From assembly GCA_007127665.1 (NCBI GenBank), contig SKYY01000210.1, positions 1-7,004 on the forward strand: a DNA stretch of 7,004 nt, in the 5' to 3' direction. Positions 1 through 6,184 of the stretch are shown here, one piece after another. The notes under the pieces are model-generated. The model had not been told where the DNA came from and made no database searches. It saw only the letters and a list, made by a program, of their open reading frames with translations. A program made the position numbers and the translations under genes. Position 1 is the first letter of the stretch. Every line of letters starts with the position of its first letter. This stretch comes from Balneolales bacterium. GTDB taxonomy: Bacteria > Bacteroidota > Rhodothermia > Balneolales > Natronogracilivirgulaceae.

Positions 1-1
1 G

Positions 2-250
2 CCTGTAGCGTGGAGAGAGAAGCTCACCATTCCGGAATCCGATTTTCAGATCGAGCCGATTCCCGATCTGCGCAGAACAGGCGGCCCCTTGCAGGTAGAG
101 CTTCTTCCCGATTCATACGGGTTGGATGCGGATGGCCATTCCTGGTATCTGCGATGGGAGCACGGCGGTGCCAATCGCGACCGGCCGGTGCCTGAACCGT
201 GGCCCGAACCCACCATGCTGCGGGTTTACAAAATCAGCGACGCAGAGTGA
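2..250 (+). CDS. 3' end of an unrecognised protein (partial, no start in window)
   Basis: An open frame runs in from the left edge and stops at TGA 248-250, giving 82 C-terminal residues. The piece is polar and rich in Pro, Trp, Asp and Arg (for example HSWYLRWEHGG and PVPEPWPEP). It has no membrane helix and no motif I can tie to a family. Codon composition looks like real coding sequence, and the frame is open throughout while the overlapping frames give only short pieces. The stop codon lies inside the first copy of a 20-base tandem duplication that starts at 244. An AT-rich gap of about 500 bases separates it from the cytochrome cassette, so it is probably a different transcription unit. 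Function is unknown. Confidence 0.6.
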   Translation, partial: PVAWREKLTIPESDFQIEPIPDLRRTGGPLQVELLPDSYGLDADGHSWYLRWEHGGANRDRPVPEPWPEPTMLRVYKISDAE

Positions 251-285
251 AGCAAACGTCCAAAGAGTGAAGCAAACGTCCAAAG
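244..285. repeat. 20-base tandem duplication (2.1 copies)
   Basis: The unit AGAGTGAAGCAAACGTCCAA occurs at 244-263 and again, without mismatch, at 264-283, and two further bases continue the period. Copy 1 contains the TGA stop of the upstream gene. Perfect identity suggests a recent slippage duplication. Confidence 0.85.
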
Positions 286-299
286 GTACTCTTCAGTAA

Positions 300-333
300 C
301 TCGTCCACAAAATAACCTCGTCCACAAAATAAC
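300..333. repeat. 17-base tandem duplication (2 copies)
   Basis: The unit CTCGTCCACAAAATAAC is present twice head to tail, at 300-316 and 317-333, with no mismatch. It is unrelated in sequence to the 20-base duplication that ends 15 bases earlier. Two independent perfect duplications so close together are unusual outside of slippage-prone DNA. No function is evident. Confidence 0.85.
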
Positions 334-685
334 AATGTGATGAGTGGTTTGGATGGAGCTCCCAATCCATCCGTGCAACGGCGCACCACAATCTGTTCGG
401 GTATGCTAACCTTTAATCACTGTTTATCAGAGACAGGCCGGGAAAGCGGAGGGAAAAAGAAAGCGGTTGAATGACGAACGCTGGCCGCTGTATCAAAAAG
501 AATGGACATAAACATATAGTACACTATGATTTTATATGTATAAATCAATAGTTGAATGAAATAATTGCTATTGAAAAAAAGACATCCTGTACTATATTGT
601 ATGCAATAAATCATTCGTAATTATTGTGCTCCTGCTATTAGCTATATGTGGATAAGTTATTGTATATAGGATACATATTTGTTCT

Positions 686-715
686 TTGAATAAGAGAATA
701 TTGTTTATGTATATA
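686..715 (+). promoter_or_regulatory. possible promoter of the octaheme cytochrome cassette
   Basis: TTGAAT at 686-691 and TATATA at 710-715 are spaced by 18 bases, about 30 bases before the start codon at 748. They could be -35 and -10 elements. TATATTTA at 712-719 also resembles the Bacteroidota -7 element TAnnTTTG in all but the last base. Such matches are easy to find by chance in AT-rich DNA, so this is only a candidate. Confidence 0.2.
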
Positions 716-747
716 TTTACAGTTACGGTCATTTTTATATTAAACTT

Positions 748-2337
748 ATGGATAATGTTGATAATATAAAGCGAATCATAATCTTTGTAATTGTAGTAGT
801 TTTTCCGCTGGTTATCCTGACACTGGCACTCAGTGAGAGCGATCGGCAAAATCTCTTTCACGAAGAGTTGCGCCGCGAATATGCTACGGCGCGGGCTCCG
901 TCAGTGGATCACACAAAATTTCCGTCTCTGCAAGTTGATTTTGCATCGCCCCATGAGATTACGGCCGCCTGTCTGAGCTGTCACACGGAGCGGGGTGAGG
1001 AGGTGCTGAACAATGCGCACTGGAACTGGGAGCGGGAGGAATACATTGAAGGAAGGGGCGTGACCTATCTGGGCAAGAAAAACCTGGTGAACAATTTCTG
1101 CACCGGCATCCTGAGCAATGAAAGGGCCTGCAACCGGTGTCATATTGGCTACGGATGGGAGGACCACACATTTGACTTCACAAACCAGCTGAATGTGGAC
1201 TGCCTTATCTGTCATGACAATACCCGTCTCTACGTCAAGGCTCCGGGAGCCGCAGGATATCCACCCATGGGCGCTGATGCCCCTGATTTCAACTACATAG
1301 CCCAGAATGTGGGACGCCCAACCAGTTACAACTGCGGATACTGTCATTTTATGGGCGGCGGAGGAAACAATGTCAAACACGGAGACCTGGAATTCGGTCT
1401 GCTTACCGCCGACCGGCAGGTGGATGTACACATGGGCGTTGACGGACTGAACATGACCTGTGTGGATTGTCACAAGGCCGAGAACCACCAGATGCTTGGG
1501 ACTTACTATGCGGTTTCATCCACCCCGCAGAACAATGTCACCTGTGCCAGTTGCCATACCGCTTATCCTCACACCGACAACCTGATCAATGCACATACGC
1601 TCAGGGTGGACTGCCGCACCTGCCATATCCCCGAATACGCCAAAGTCAATCCAACCAAGATGAGTTGGAACTGGGCTACGGCCGGCCAGCGCGAAGACGG
1701 ACTGCCCTATGCCACGCTCGATTCCCTGGGCAATGAAATCTATTTGTCGGAAAAGGGGGAATTCGACTGGGAAACCAATGCCGTTCCGGACTATGTCTGG
1801 TTTAACGGATATGCCGACCATCTGCTGTCCACAGACCGGATATCCGAAAGCCCTGTCAACATCAACACGCTGATTGGATCTGCCGATGACCGGAACTCCA
1901 AAATCGTGCCCGTGAAAATCCATACCGGCCAGCAACCCTATGACACCGTGAACGAAACACTCATCCAGATGAAACTCTGGGGCGCCGAAGAAGGCGAGGG
2001 GGCTTTTTGGGTGGATCTGGACTGGGACACGGCCATCAAACTGGGGATGGAATATGCCGGGTTGCCCTACAGCGGGAGTTACGGCTTTGTGGAGACCAGG
2101 ATGTATCTGCCTGTAAGCCATATGGTTTCACCGGCCAATAAAGCCCTGACCTGTGTCGATTGCCACAGCCGTGCCGAAAGCCGGATAAGCGGTGTTCAGG
2201 GTATTTATGTACCCGCCATGAGTTACAATCCCACCTTGAATTCGATTGGCTCCTGGCTGGTGTTGCTGGTCATTGCCGGAGTAGTGCTTCATGCCGGCCT
2301 GAGGATCCGTTCGGCATACAGAAGAAAAGAGCACTGA
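748..2337 (+). CDS. otr: membrane-anchored octaheme c-type cytochrome, tetrathionate reductase (OTR) family
   Basis: This 529-residue protein has exactly eight CxxCH heme c sites, with first cysteines at residues 75, 128, 152, 196, 238, 266, 289 and 469. Residues 8-29 form a hydrophobic signal or anchor helix, and residues 500-518 a second helix followed by a basic cytoplasmic tail, so the heme body lies in the periplasm. The segment around NFCTG (C118), CNRCH and IGYGWED, the Tyr-x-Lys after the third heme (K164), and the long heme-free span between hemes 7 and 8 are what I recall of the Shewanella OTR family, where a Lys ligates the active-site heme and a nearby Cys lines the pocket. Assigning C118 and K164 to those roles is inference. 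Family enzymes reduce tetrathionate in vitro and can also act on nitrogen oxyanions, so the true substrate is open. The b-type cytochrome gene follows. The start is ATG 748, the only Met before the anchor helix. Confidence 0.85.
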   Translation: MDNVDNIKRIIIFVIVVVFPLVILTLALSESDRQNLFHEELRREYATARAPSVDHTKFPSLQVDFASPHEITAACLSCHTERGEEVLNNAHWNWEREEYIEGRGVTYLGKKNLVNNFCTGILSNERACNRCHIGYGWEDHTFDFTNQLNVDCLICHDNTRLYVKAPGAAGYPPMGADAPDFNYIAQNVGRPTSYNCGYCHFMGGGGNNVKHGDLEFGLLTADRQVDVHMGVDGLNMTCVDCHKAENHQMLGTYYAVSSTPQNNVTCASCHTAYPHTDNLINAHTLRVDCRTCHIPEYAKVNPTKMSWNWATAGQREDGLPYATLDSLGNEIYLSEKGEFDWETNAVPDYVWFNGYADHLLSTDRISESPVNINTLIGSADDRNSKIVPVKIHTGQQPYDTVNETLIQMKLWGAEEGEGAFWVDLDWDTAIKLGMEYAGLPYSGSYGFVETRMYLPVSHMVSPANKALTCVDCHSRAESRISGVQGIYVPAMSYNPTLNSIGSWLVLLVIAGVVLHAGLRIRSAYRRKEH

Positions 2338-2370
2338 CCTGGCAAGCTCACAGTCCAAAAGAATGGAAGC

Positions 2371-2457
2371 ATGAACCGAAAAAGACAGCCATGGACGGAT
2401 ACATATCGAAATGAGCAGCTCCTGTCATCTGATACCGTTCCGGCCTTGCGAATATAA
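2371..2457 (+). CDS. possible 28-residue leader peptide between the two cytochrome genes
   Basis: An ATG at 2371 opens a 28-codon frame ending in TAA at 2455-2457, ten bases before the preferred start of the b-type cytochrome. The peptide is basic and polar (it begins MNRKRQPWTDTYRNEQ) with no helix or motif. Its only support is position: it fills most of the otherwise unexplained 130-base gap between two genes expected to be co-transcribed, so translational coupling is possible. A chance frame of this length is quite likely. A different frame from ATG 2411 runs into the cytochrome and competes with it. Confidence 0.15.
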   Translation: MNRKRQPWTDTYRNEQLLSSDTVPALRI

Positions 2458-2467
2458 GTTTTCAAAA

Positions 2468-3283
2468 ATGAGAAAAGTATATATCTACAGATCTTACGAA
2501 CGCTTCTGGCACTGGATGCAGGCGGCTTTGATCCTGATTCTTGTCATCACGGGTTTTGAGGTCAATGGCGCATACAAACTGTTCGGGTACCAGAGCGCGG
2601 TCTCCATCCACAATATCACCGGTCTTTCCCTTGTTGTGCTGATCATTTTCACGATTTTCTGGCATTTTACGACCGGAGAATGGAGGCAGTACCTGCCTAC
2701 GATGAAAAATCTGCAGGCCCAGTTTGTTTACTACACAAAGGGGATTTTCGAGGATGCCCCCCATCCCACAAAGAAAACGACCATCAGCAAACTGAACCCG
2801 CTGCAGCGGTTTGCTTATCTGGGGCTGAAGCTGCTATTAATGCCCACGCTGGTCATCACCGGCCTGATGTACTATTTCTATCATTACTCATCCGGACAAG
2901 AAATCCGGGTGATCGAGGCCATTCCCATACAGACGGTAGCCTATATCCATACCTTTGCCGCTTTTCTGATGATCGCCTTTGTGATCATGCATGTCTACCT
3001 GACCACGACCGGACACACTCCAACATCACATCTCAAAGCCATGATAACCGGATGGGAAGAGTTGGAGGAGGACGAGCCTGAAACCGGGTCCAATGCAAAA
3101 GCTGAAGGGGATGGGCCGCAAACGTCCGAAAAGCATGATCAGCCGGATCGGAAACATGCTCCGGAAAGACCTGACGTGCCGTCCGGTACCGATCATCCCG
3201 GTACCGATCCTCCCAACACTGATGATACCAACACCGATCGTCCCAACACCGATCGTCCTAACACCAAAAACCCCAACACGTAA
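2468..3283 (+). CDS. di-heme cytochrome b561-type membrane subunit with pentapeptide-repeat tail
   Basis: This 271-residue protein has four predicted membrane helices (about 16-32, 50-70, 118-140 and 158-182). Histidines H15 (RFWHW), H48, H161 and H175 fit the two heme b ligand pairs of the FdnI/HyaC-type cytochrome b family; the 14-residue spacing of the last two is typical. It probably passes electrons between quinone and the octaheme cytochrome encoded just upstream. I chose ATG 2468 because the protein then begins MRKVYIYRSYERFWHW, as family members do. ATG 2411 in the same frame would add 19 residues with no family resemblance. After about residue 195 comes a highly acidic, polar extension, ending in six five-residue repeats of the form DxPNT (residues 242-271) that run right up to the stop codon. 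This tail is not part of the family fold and is probably disordered; its side of the membrane is not certain. The next gene starts 12 bases after the stop. Confidence 0.85.
   Translation: MRKVYIYRSYERFWHWMQAALILILVITGFEVNGAYKLFGYQSAVSIHNITGLSLVVLIIFTIFWHFTTGEWRQYLPTMKNLQAQFVYYTKGIFEDAPHPTKKTTISKLNPLQRFAYLGLKLLLMPTLVITGLMYYFYHYSSGQEIRVIEAIPIQTVAYIHTFAAFLMIAFVIMHVYLTTTGHTPTSHLKAMITGWEELEEDEPETGSNAKAEGDGPQTSEKHDQPDRKHAPERPDVPSGTDHPGTDPPNTDDTNTDRPNTDRPNTKNPNT
3191..3280 (+). repeat. six tandem 15-base units encoding DxPNT repeats
   Basis: Six in-frame 15-base units close the b-cytochrome gene: DHPGT, DPPNT, DDTNT, DRPNT, DRPNT and KNPNT. The preceding VPSGT (3176-3190) may be a decayed seventh. 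The units at 3236-3250 and 3251-3265 differ by one base (CCC versus CCT), and the outer units are more diverged, as expected for a coding minisatellite that expands by slippage near its middle or 3' side. Confidence 0.8.
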
Positions 3284-3295
3284 ACTTCCCGTCCC

Positions 3296-4291
3296 ATGAA
3301 AAAAGACTTCAGGACTCTTTTTCCGGTTTTCCTTCTACTCTTTGTCATCGCATGCGGTTCGGAACCCGAGGAACCGCCCCTTGAAGACAAAATGGATGTG
3401 CTCATCGCCTACATGGAGGCCAATGCCGACTATGTGAATTCGCCTGATACGCCCTTTTTCATTAATGCTCCCGAGGTTTATGAAAATCTGGGGAACAACC
3501 ATCTTGTCATTGACCTGCGTCCGGAGGAGGAGTTTCGCCAAGGGCACATCGAGGGGTCGGTCAACATACGTCCATCAGGGATTGTAGCCTATTTCGAAAA
3601 CGTAATCCATCCACCCGCTTTTGATCGCATCACGCTGGTCTGCAATGCCGGCTACGAGTCCGCGTACGTTGCCATGGCGGCCCGCTATCTGGGTCACGAG
3701 AATGTTTTCCCGTTGCGAAACGGTCTGAGTTCGTGGGACGCTTCCATCGCCGAGCCATATCGACTGGCCCATATATCCGATTTTCTTGTGGATAAGCTTG
3801 AGACCGAAGACAAGCCGATGCGTCCGTCCGGTGACATCCCGGCCATCATGTCCCGCAAAAACCACGGCTACAAGCTGTTGCGGGAAAGAATCGTCGATAT
3901 CCTTTCCGGGGACCTCTCGGGGAGGTTTATTACGGTTCATGAGTGGCTGGAAGACCCCGAGGCCTATTACCTGATGGCATACTGGCCGGAAGGCAGCTAT
4001 CGAAGAGGCCATTTGCCGGGAGCGGTGCGTTATCAGCCGCGCCTAAGCCTGCGTTCCGACCAGCAACTGGCAACGTTGCCGACGGATCAGCCGGTCATTG
4101 TCCAGTGTTTTGCCGGCAACCACTCCAATTTCGCGACCATGTATCTGAATATCCTGGGATATGATGCCAAAAGCATGATCTACGGGGCCAACAGTTTCAT
4201 GTATTCCGTACTTGTGGAGAACGAAAGTCCGGGCGTCTACTTTGCCGCTGAAAAAGACATTTTCCACTATCCCCTGATGGTCTCGGAGTGA
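3296..4291 (+). CDS. lipoprotein with two rhodanese domains
   Basis: The 331-residue product starts with a short basic N-terminus, a hydrophobic segment and a lipobox-like VIAC ending at C20, followed by GSEPEEPP. This indicates an exported lipoprotein facing the periplasm. The first rhodanese domain spans about residues 50-155, with VIDLRPEEEFRQGHIEGSVN and the candidate catalytic loop C116-NAGYES. The second spans about 196-310, with RRGHLPGAVRY and loop C271-FAGNHSN. Both loops keep the CxxGxxS shape but lack the usual Arg (Glu and His instead), which may alter substrate choice. Rhodaneses transfer sulfane sulfur through a cysteine persulfide, so this protein could give to or take from the octaheme enzyme or the transporter downstream. 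The gene begins 12 bases after the b-cytochrome stop, with no Shine-Dalgarno sequence, consistent with an operon. The domain calls are strong; the donor and acceptor are unknown. Confidence 0.85.
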   Translation: MKKDFRTLFPVFLLLFVIACGSEPEEPPLEDKMDVLIAYMEANADYVNSPDTPFFINAPEVYENLGNNHLVIDLRPEEEFRQGHIEGSVNIRPSGIVAYFENVIHPPAFDRITLVCNAGYESAYVAMAARYLGHENVFPLRNGLSSWDASIAEPYRLAHISDFLVDKLETEDKPMRPSGDIPAIMSRKNHGYKLLRERIVDILSGDLSGRFITVHEWLEDPEAYYLMAYWPEGSYRRGHLPGAVRYQPRLSLRSDQQLATLPTDQPVIVQCFAGNHSNFATMYLNILGYDAKSMIYGANSFMYSVLVENESPGVYFAAEKDIFHYPLMVSE

Positions 4292-4295
4292 TCAG

Positions 4296-4312
4296 CCCGG
4301 CAACATGCCGGG
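4296..4312 (+). promoter_or_regulatory. intercistronic stem-loop
   Basis: CCCGGC (4296-4301) and GCCGGG (4307-4312) form a perfect six-pair GC stem with loop AACAT, starting four bases after the lipoprotein stop. A self-complementary GGACGCGTCC (4311-4320) overlaps it and could compete as an alternative fold. No T-run follows, so it looks more like a messenger-stabilising or partial-termination element than a full terminator. The 95-base gap here is the largest after the b-cytochrome gene, so transcription may be tuned between the electron-transfer half and the transporter half of the cassette. Confidence 0.4.
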
Positions 4313-4386
4313 ACGCGTCCGGGTGTGGTGACGGTGTATTATATGACGCCGCATTATTTAAGGAAAAAACACCAATTGAATCAACT

Positions 4387-4887
4387 ATGGAACCGAAACC
4401 TTATCTGAATCCGTATCTGGCAGGTTTTCTGCTCGGTGCGTTGATGTTGCTGACCATCTTCATCACCGGAAGGGGGCTGGGGGCCAGCGGGGCCGTCAAA
4501 AGCTCGGTGATTGCCGTCACGCAAACGGTGGCTCCCGGGGCTGCCGAAATATCGCCGTTCTTTGTCACCGAGTCACCCCCGTTGCGTTCCTGGATCGTGT
4601 TCAGTGTCCTGGGATTGCTGACGGGTGCTTTTCTGTCGGGATTTCTGTCAGGCAGGCTGCGGCTGAATATGGACATGGGCCCGCGTCTGACCGTATCCTC
4701 CCGTTTGGTGTTTGCCCTGCTTGGAGGCCTGCTCTTCGGTTTTGGAGCACAACTGGCCAGGGGGTGCATGACCGGCGCGGCCCTGAGCGGCATGGCCGTA
4801 TACTCCGCGGCCGGTTTCCTTATCATGATCGCCATTTTTGGTACCGGCTTTCTGCTGGCCTTTTTTTTCCGCCGGCTCTGGCTGTAA
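4387..4887 (+). CDS. YeeE/YedE-type (sulf_transp) membrane protein, N-terminal half
   Basis: This 166-residue hydrophobic protein resembles one half of the YeeE/YedE thiosulfate transporter family. Helices lie at about 10-27, 69-88, 105-123 and 140-161. The signature is ARGCMTGAALSGMA (124-137), whose only cysteine, C127, sits where the family has a conserved substrate-path Cys (known from the TsuA/YeeE proteins, in which cysteines relay thiosulfate). The TGRGLGASGA stretch (27-36) matches the family's first re-entrant region but lacks a Cys there. I start at ATG 4387, because the in-frame GTG at 4288 overlaps the previous stop and would add 33 non-hydrophobic residues. The next gene lies in the same frame 45 bases later and supplies the second half. 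Its partner and context support transport of a small sulfur species, but the exact substrate cannot be read from sequence. Confidence 0.75.
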   Translation: MEPKPYLNPYLAGFLLGALMLLTIFITGRGLGASGAVKSSVIAVTQTVAPGAAEISPFFVTESPPLRSWIVFSVLGLLTGAFLSGFLSGRLRLNMDMGPRLTVSSRLVFALLGGLLFGFGAQLARGCMTGAALSGMAVYSAAGFLIMIAIFGTGFLLAFFFRRLWL

Positions 4888-4932
4888 CGCCGCTGCCGGC
4901 CGGCTACTCACAATCCAATTTTTTACACTGAC

Positions 4933-6147
4933 ATGGGACCACTTATTCCGCAAGAAATAATCAGTGTTGACCTGAACTTCTTTTTTGCCTTCATCATCGG
5001 TGTCGCTTTCGGTTTTCTGCTGGAACAGGCCGGCTTCACTATCCCGCGAAAACTGGTCGGGGCATTCTACGGCTATGATTTCACGGTACTGAAAGTGCTG
5101 CTCACCGCAGCGTTTACTGCGGCGCTGGGAATCTATTTCTTTCAGTATCTGGGATGGATAAACATGGAGTATGTTTACGTGAGCAATCTGTTTGTCTGGC
5201 CGGCGCTTGCAGGCGGCGCTATCATGGGGGCAGGATTTCTGCTGGGTGGATTTTGTCCCGGTACCGGTTTCGCGGCCGCGGCCACTGGTAAAATGGATGC
5301 CATGGTATTCATAGCCGGTATGTTTGCCGGTGTATTGCTGTTCGGGGTGTATTTTGACCTCTTCCAGCCGCTCTACGAAAGTTTTTCCCTGGGCAGGGTT
5401 TTCATTTACCAGGTAGTGGGCATGTCGCAGGGCATGTTCGTTGTGCTTATGATACTGGCTGCAGGCGGCGTCTTCTATTACTTTGAGAAGATGGAACGGG
5501 GATCCCGCAGGTACACTGAGCTGCGGAATTACGACCGGCTGGATCTCACCTATCCCGCCAGCCTGCTGGCCGTGCTGGTGATACTGGTAATAGTGTTGCC
5601 CGGGCATCGGAGCAGCTTCTGGAATGAAGCTGACCGGGAGGCGCTGGCTGCATCCATGCTGGATGAGGCCCATTATGTCGGTGCCCTGCGGGTGGCCCAC
5701 TCAGTAATGCGTGATATCGACGATCTGTATCTGGTGGATGTCCGGAGTACGGAGGCCTACGAACGGTTCCACCTGCCCGGTGCGATATCCATTCCGCTTG
5801 AAAACCTGCTGGATGCTGGTCGGGCCGGCATGCTTCAGGCCGGCAACCGGCGTACGGTGTTCTACTCCGATGGGGGATCGCTGGCGGGCCAGGCCTGGTT
5901 CCTCGCCCGCAGATCCGGGGTGGAAGAGGTCTACATCCTGGACGGGGGGCTGAACCGGATGTTCGACCTGCTGTTTGGCACACTGACGGATCGTGAGGCG
6001 GAGGAACTGGGACCGGACAATCTGCGCTTCCTGGAGTATGCACGCACCTATTTCCGTCATGGAGAGATCCGAAGGAATATTCCCGGTGAATCGCGCATGC
6101 CCGAAATAGATCTGGAACACTTTGCCCCGATTGAAGGGGGTTGCTGA
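4933..6147 (+). CDS. YeeE/YedE-type second half fused to a membrane helix and a Cys-less rhodanese-like domain with C-terminal EGGC
   Basis: Residues 1-185 are the second sulf_transp half. It has the LEQAGFTIPRK motif (30-40), GGFCPGTGFAAAATGK (105-120) with the family Cys at C108, and about five hydrophobic segments. A basic loop (186-202) leads to an extra helix (about 208-224) and then a rhodanese fold (about 245-345), with VDVRSTEAYERFHLPGA. Where the catalytic Cys is expected, the sequence reads FYSDGGS, so Ser312 replaces it. The only other cysteine is the very last residue, C404, in EGGC. By the positive-inside rule the rhodanese part should be periplasmic. The fold may position a substrate for the transporter while C404 provides the thiol; this is inference. 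Canonical YeeE proteins lack this fusion. The start ATG 4933 has no Shine-Dalgarno sequence, but the protein begins just ahead of the first helix. Confidence 0.8.
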   Translation: MGPLIPQEIISVDLNFFFAFIIGVAFGFLLEQAGFTIPRKLVGAFYGYDFTVLKVLLTAAFTAALGIYFFQYLGWINMEYVYVSNLFVWPALAGGAIMGAGFLLGGFCPGTGFAAAATGKMDAMVFIAGMFAGVLLFGVYFDLFQPLYESFSLGRVFIYQVVGMSQGMFVVLMILAAGGVFYYFEKMERGSRRYTELRNYDRLDLTYPASLLAVLVILVIVLPGHRSSFWNEADREALAASMLDEAHYVGALRVAHSVMRDIDDLYLVDVRSTEAYERFHLPGAISIPLENLLDAGRAGMLQAGNRRTVFYSDGGSLAGQAWFLARRSGVEEVYILDGGLNRMFDLLFGTLTDREAEELGPDNLRFLEYARTYFRHGEIRRNIPGESRMPEIDLEHFAPIEGGC

Positions 6148-6184
6148 CATCCAACCTGAAAAAAAATAACAGAGCTTGCCAACC

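Larger units (their letters stand above)
251..747. other. gene-free intergenic region, AT-rich from about 480
   Basis: This stretch separates the upstream partial gene from the cytochrome cassette. From left to right it holds the two tandem duplications, then a weak inverted repeat (GGATGG 351-356 with CCATCC 367-372). From about 480 to the start codon the DNA is strongly AT-rich; 541-600, for example, has only 14 G or C in 60 bases. ACATATA 512-518 pairs with TATATGT 533-539. Open frames on the minus strand here are low-complexity and resemble no protein, so I do not call genes. The AT-rich part most likely contains the promoter of the cassette. I see no classical GC stem plus T-run terminator for the upstream gene. 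Confidence 0.7.

Noticed and set aside
244..333. CRISPR-like array
   Set aside because: Only two copies of each of two different short units, directly abutting with no spacers, and no cas genes.
417..861. Two overlapping minus-strand frames in the AT-rich region
   Set aside because: Composition is Ile/Tyr/Asn-rich as expected from random AT-rich DNA; one of them overlaps the start of the octaheme gene. No start context or motif supports them.
1516..2121. A 201-codon minus-strand frame inside the octaheme gene
   Set aside because: It is antisense to a gene with eight clear heme motifs and strong family features, and has no independent support.
748..2337. Hydroxylamine oxidoreductase or octaheme nitrite reductase (ONR)
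   Set aside because: The GYGWED region, the Tyr-x-Lys after heme 3 and the large gap before heme 8 fit the OTR type better. Neither the CxxCK site of nitrite reductases nor an HAO-type crosslinking Tyr pattern is seen.
4288..4386. GTG start giving a 199-residue form of the first transporter half
   Set aside because: It would overlap the lipoprotein stop and add 33 residues with no helix or family similarity, translated through a stable hairpin. ATG 4387 gives a normal family N-terminus.
4648..5700. A 350-codon open frame on the minus strand
   Set aside because: It lies fully antisense to the two transporter genes, is low-complexity (many Gln, His and Pro), and matches no fold. Long antisense frames are common opposite GC-biased coding DNA.
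6142..6147. TGC TGA at the end of both EGGC proteins read as Cys-selenocysteine
   Set aside because: The codons after the two TGAs share no sequence, the first frame closes after three codons, and no selenocysteine insertion hairpin is apparent. TGA is taken as stop.
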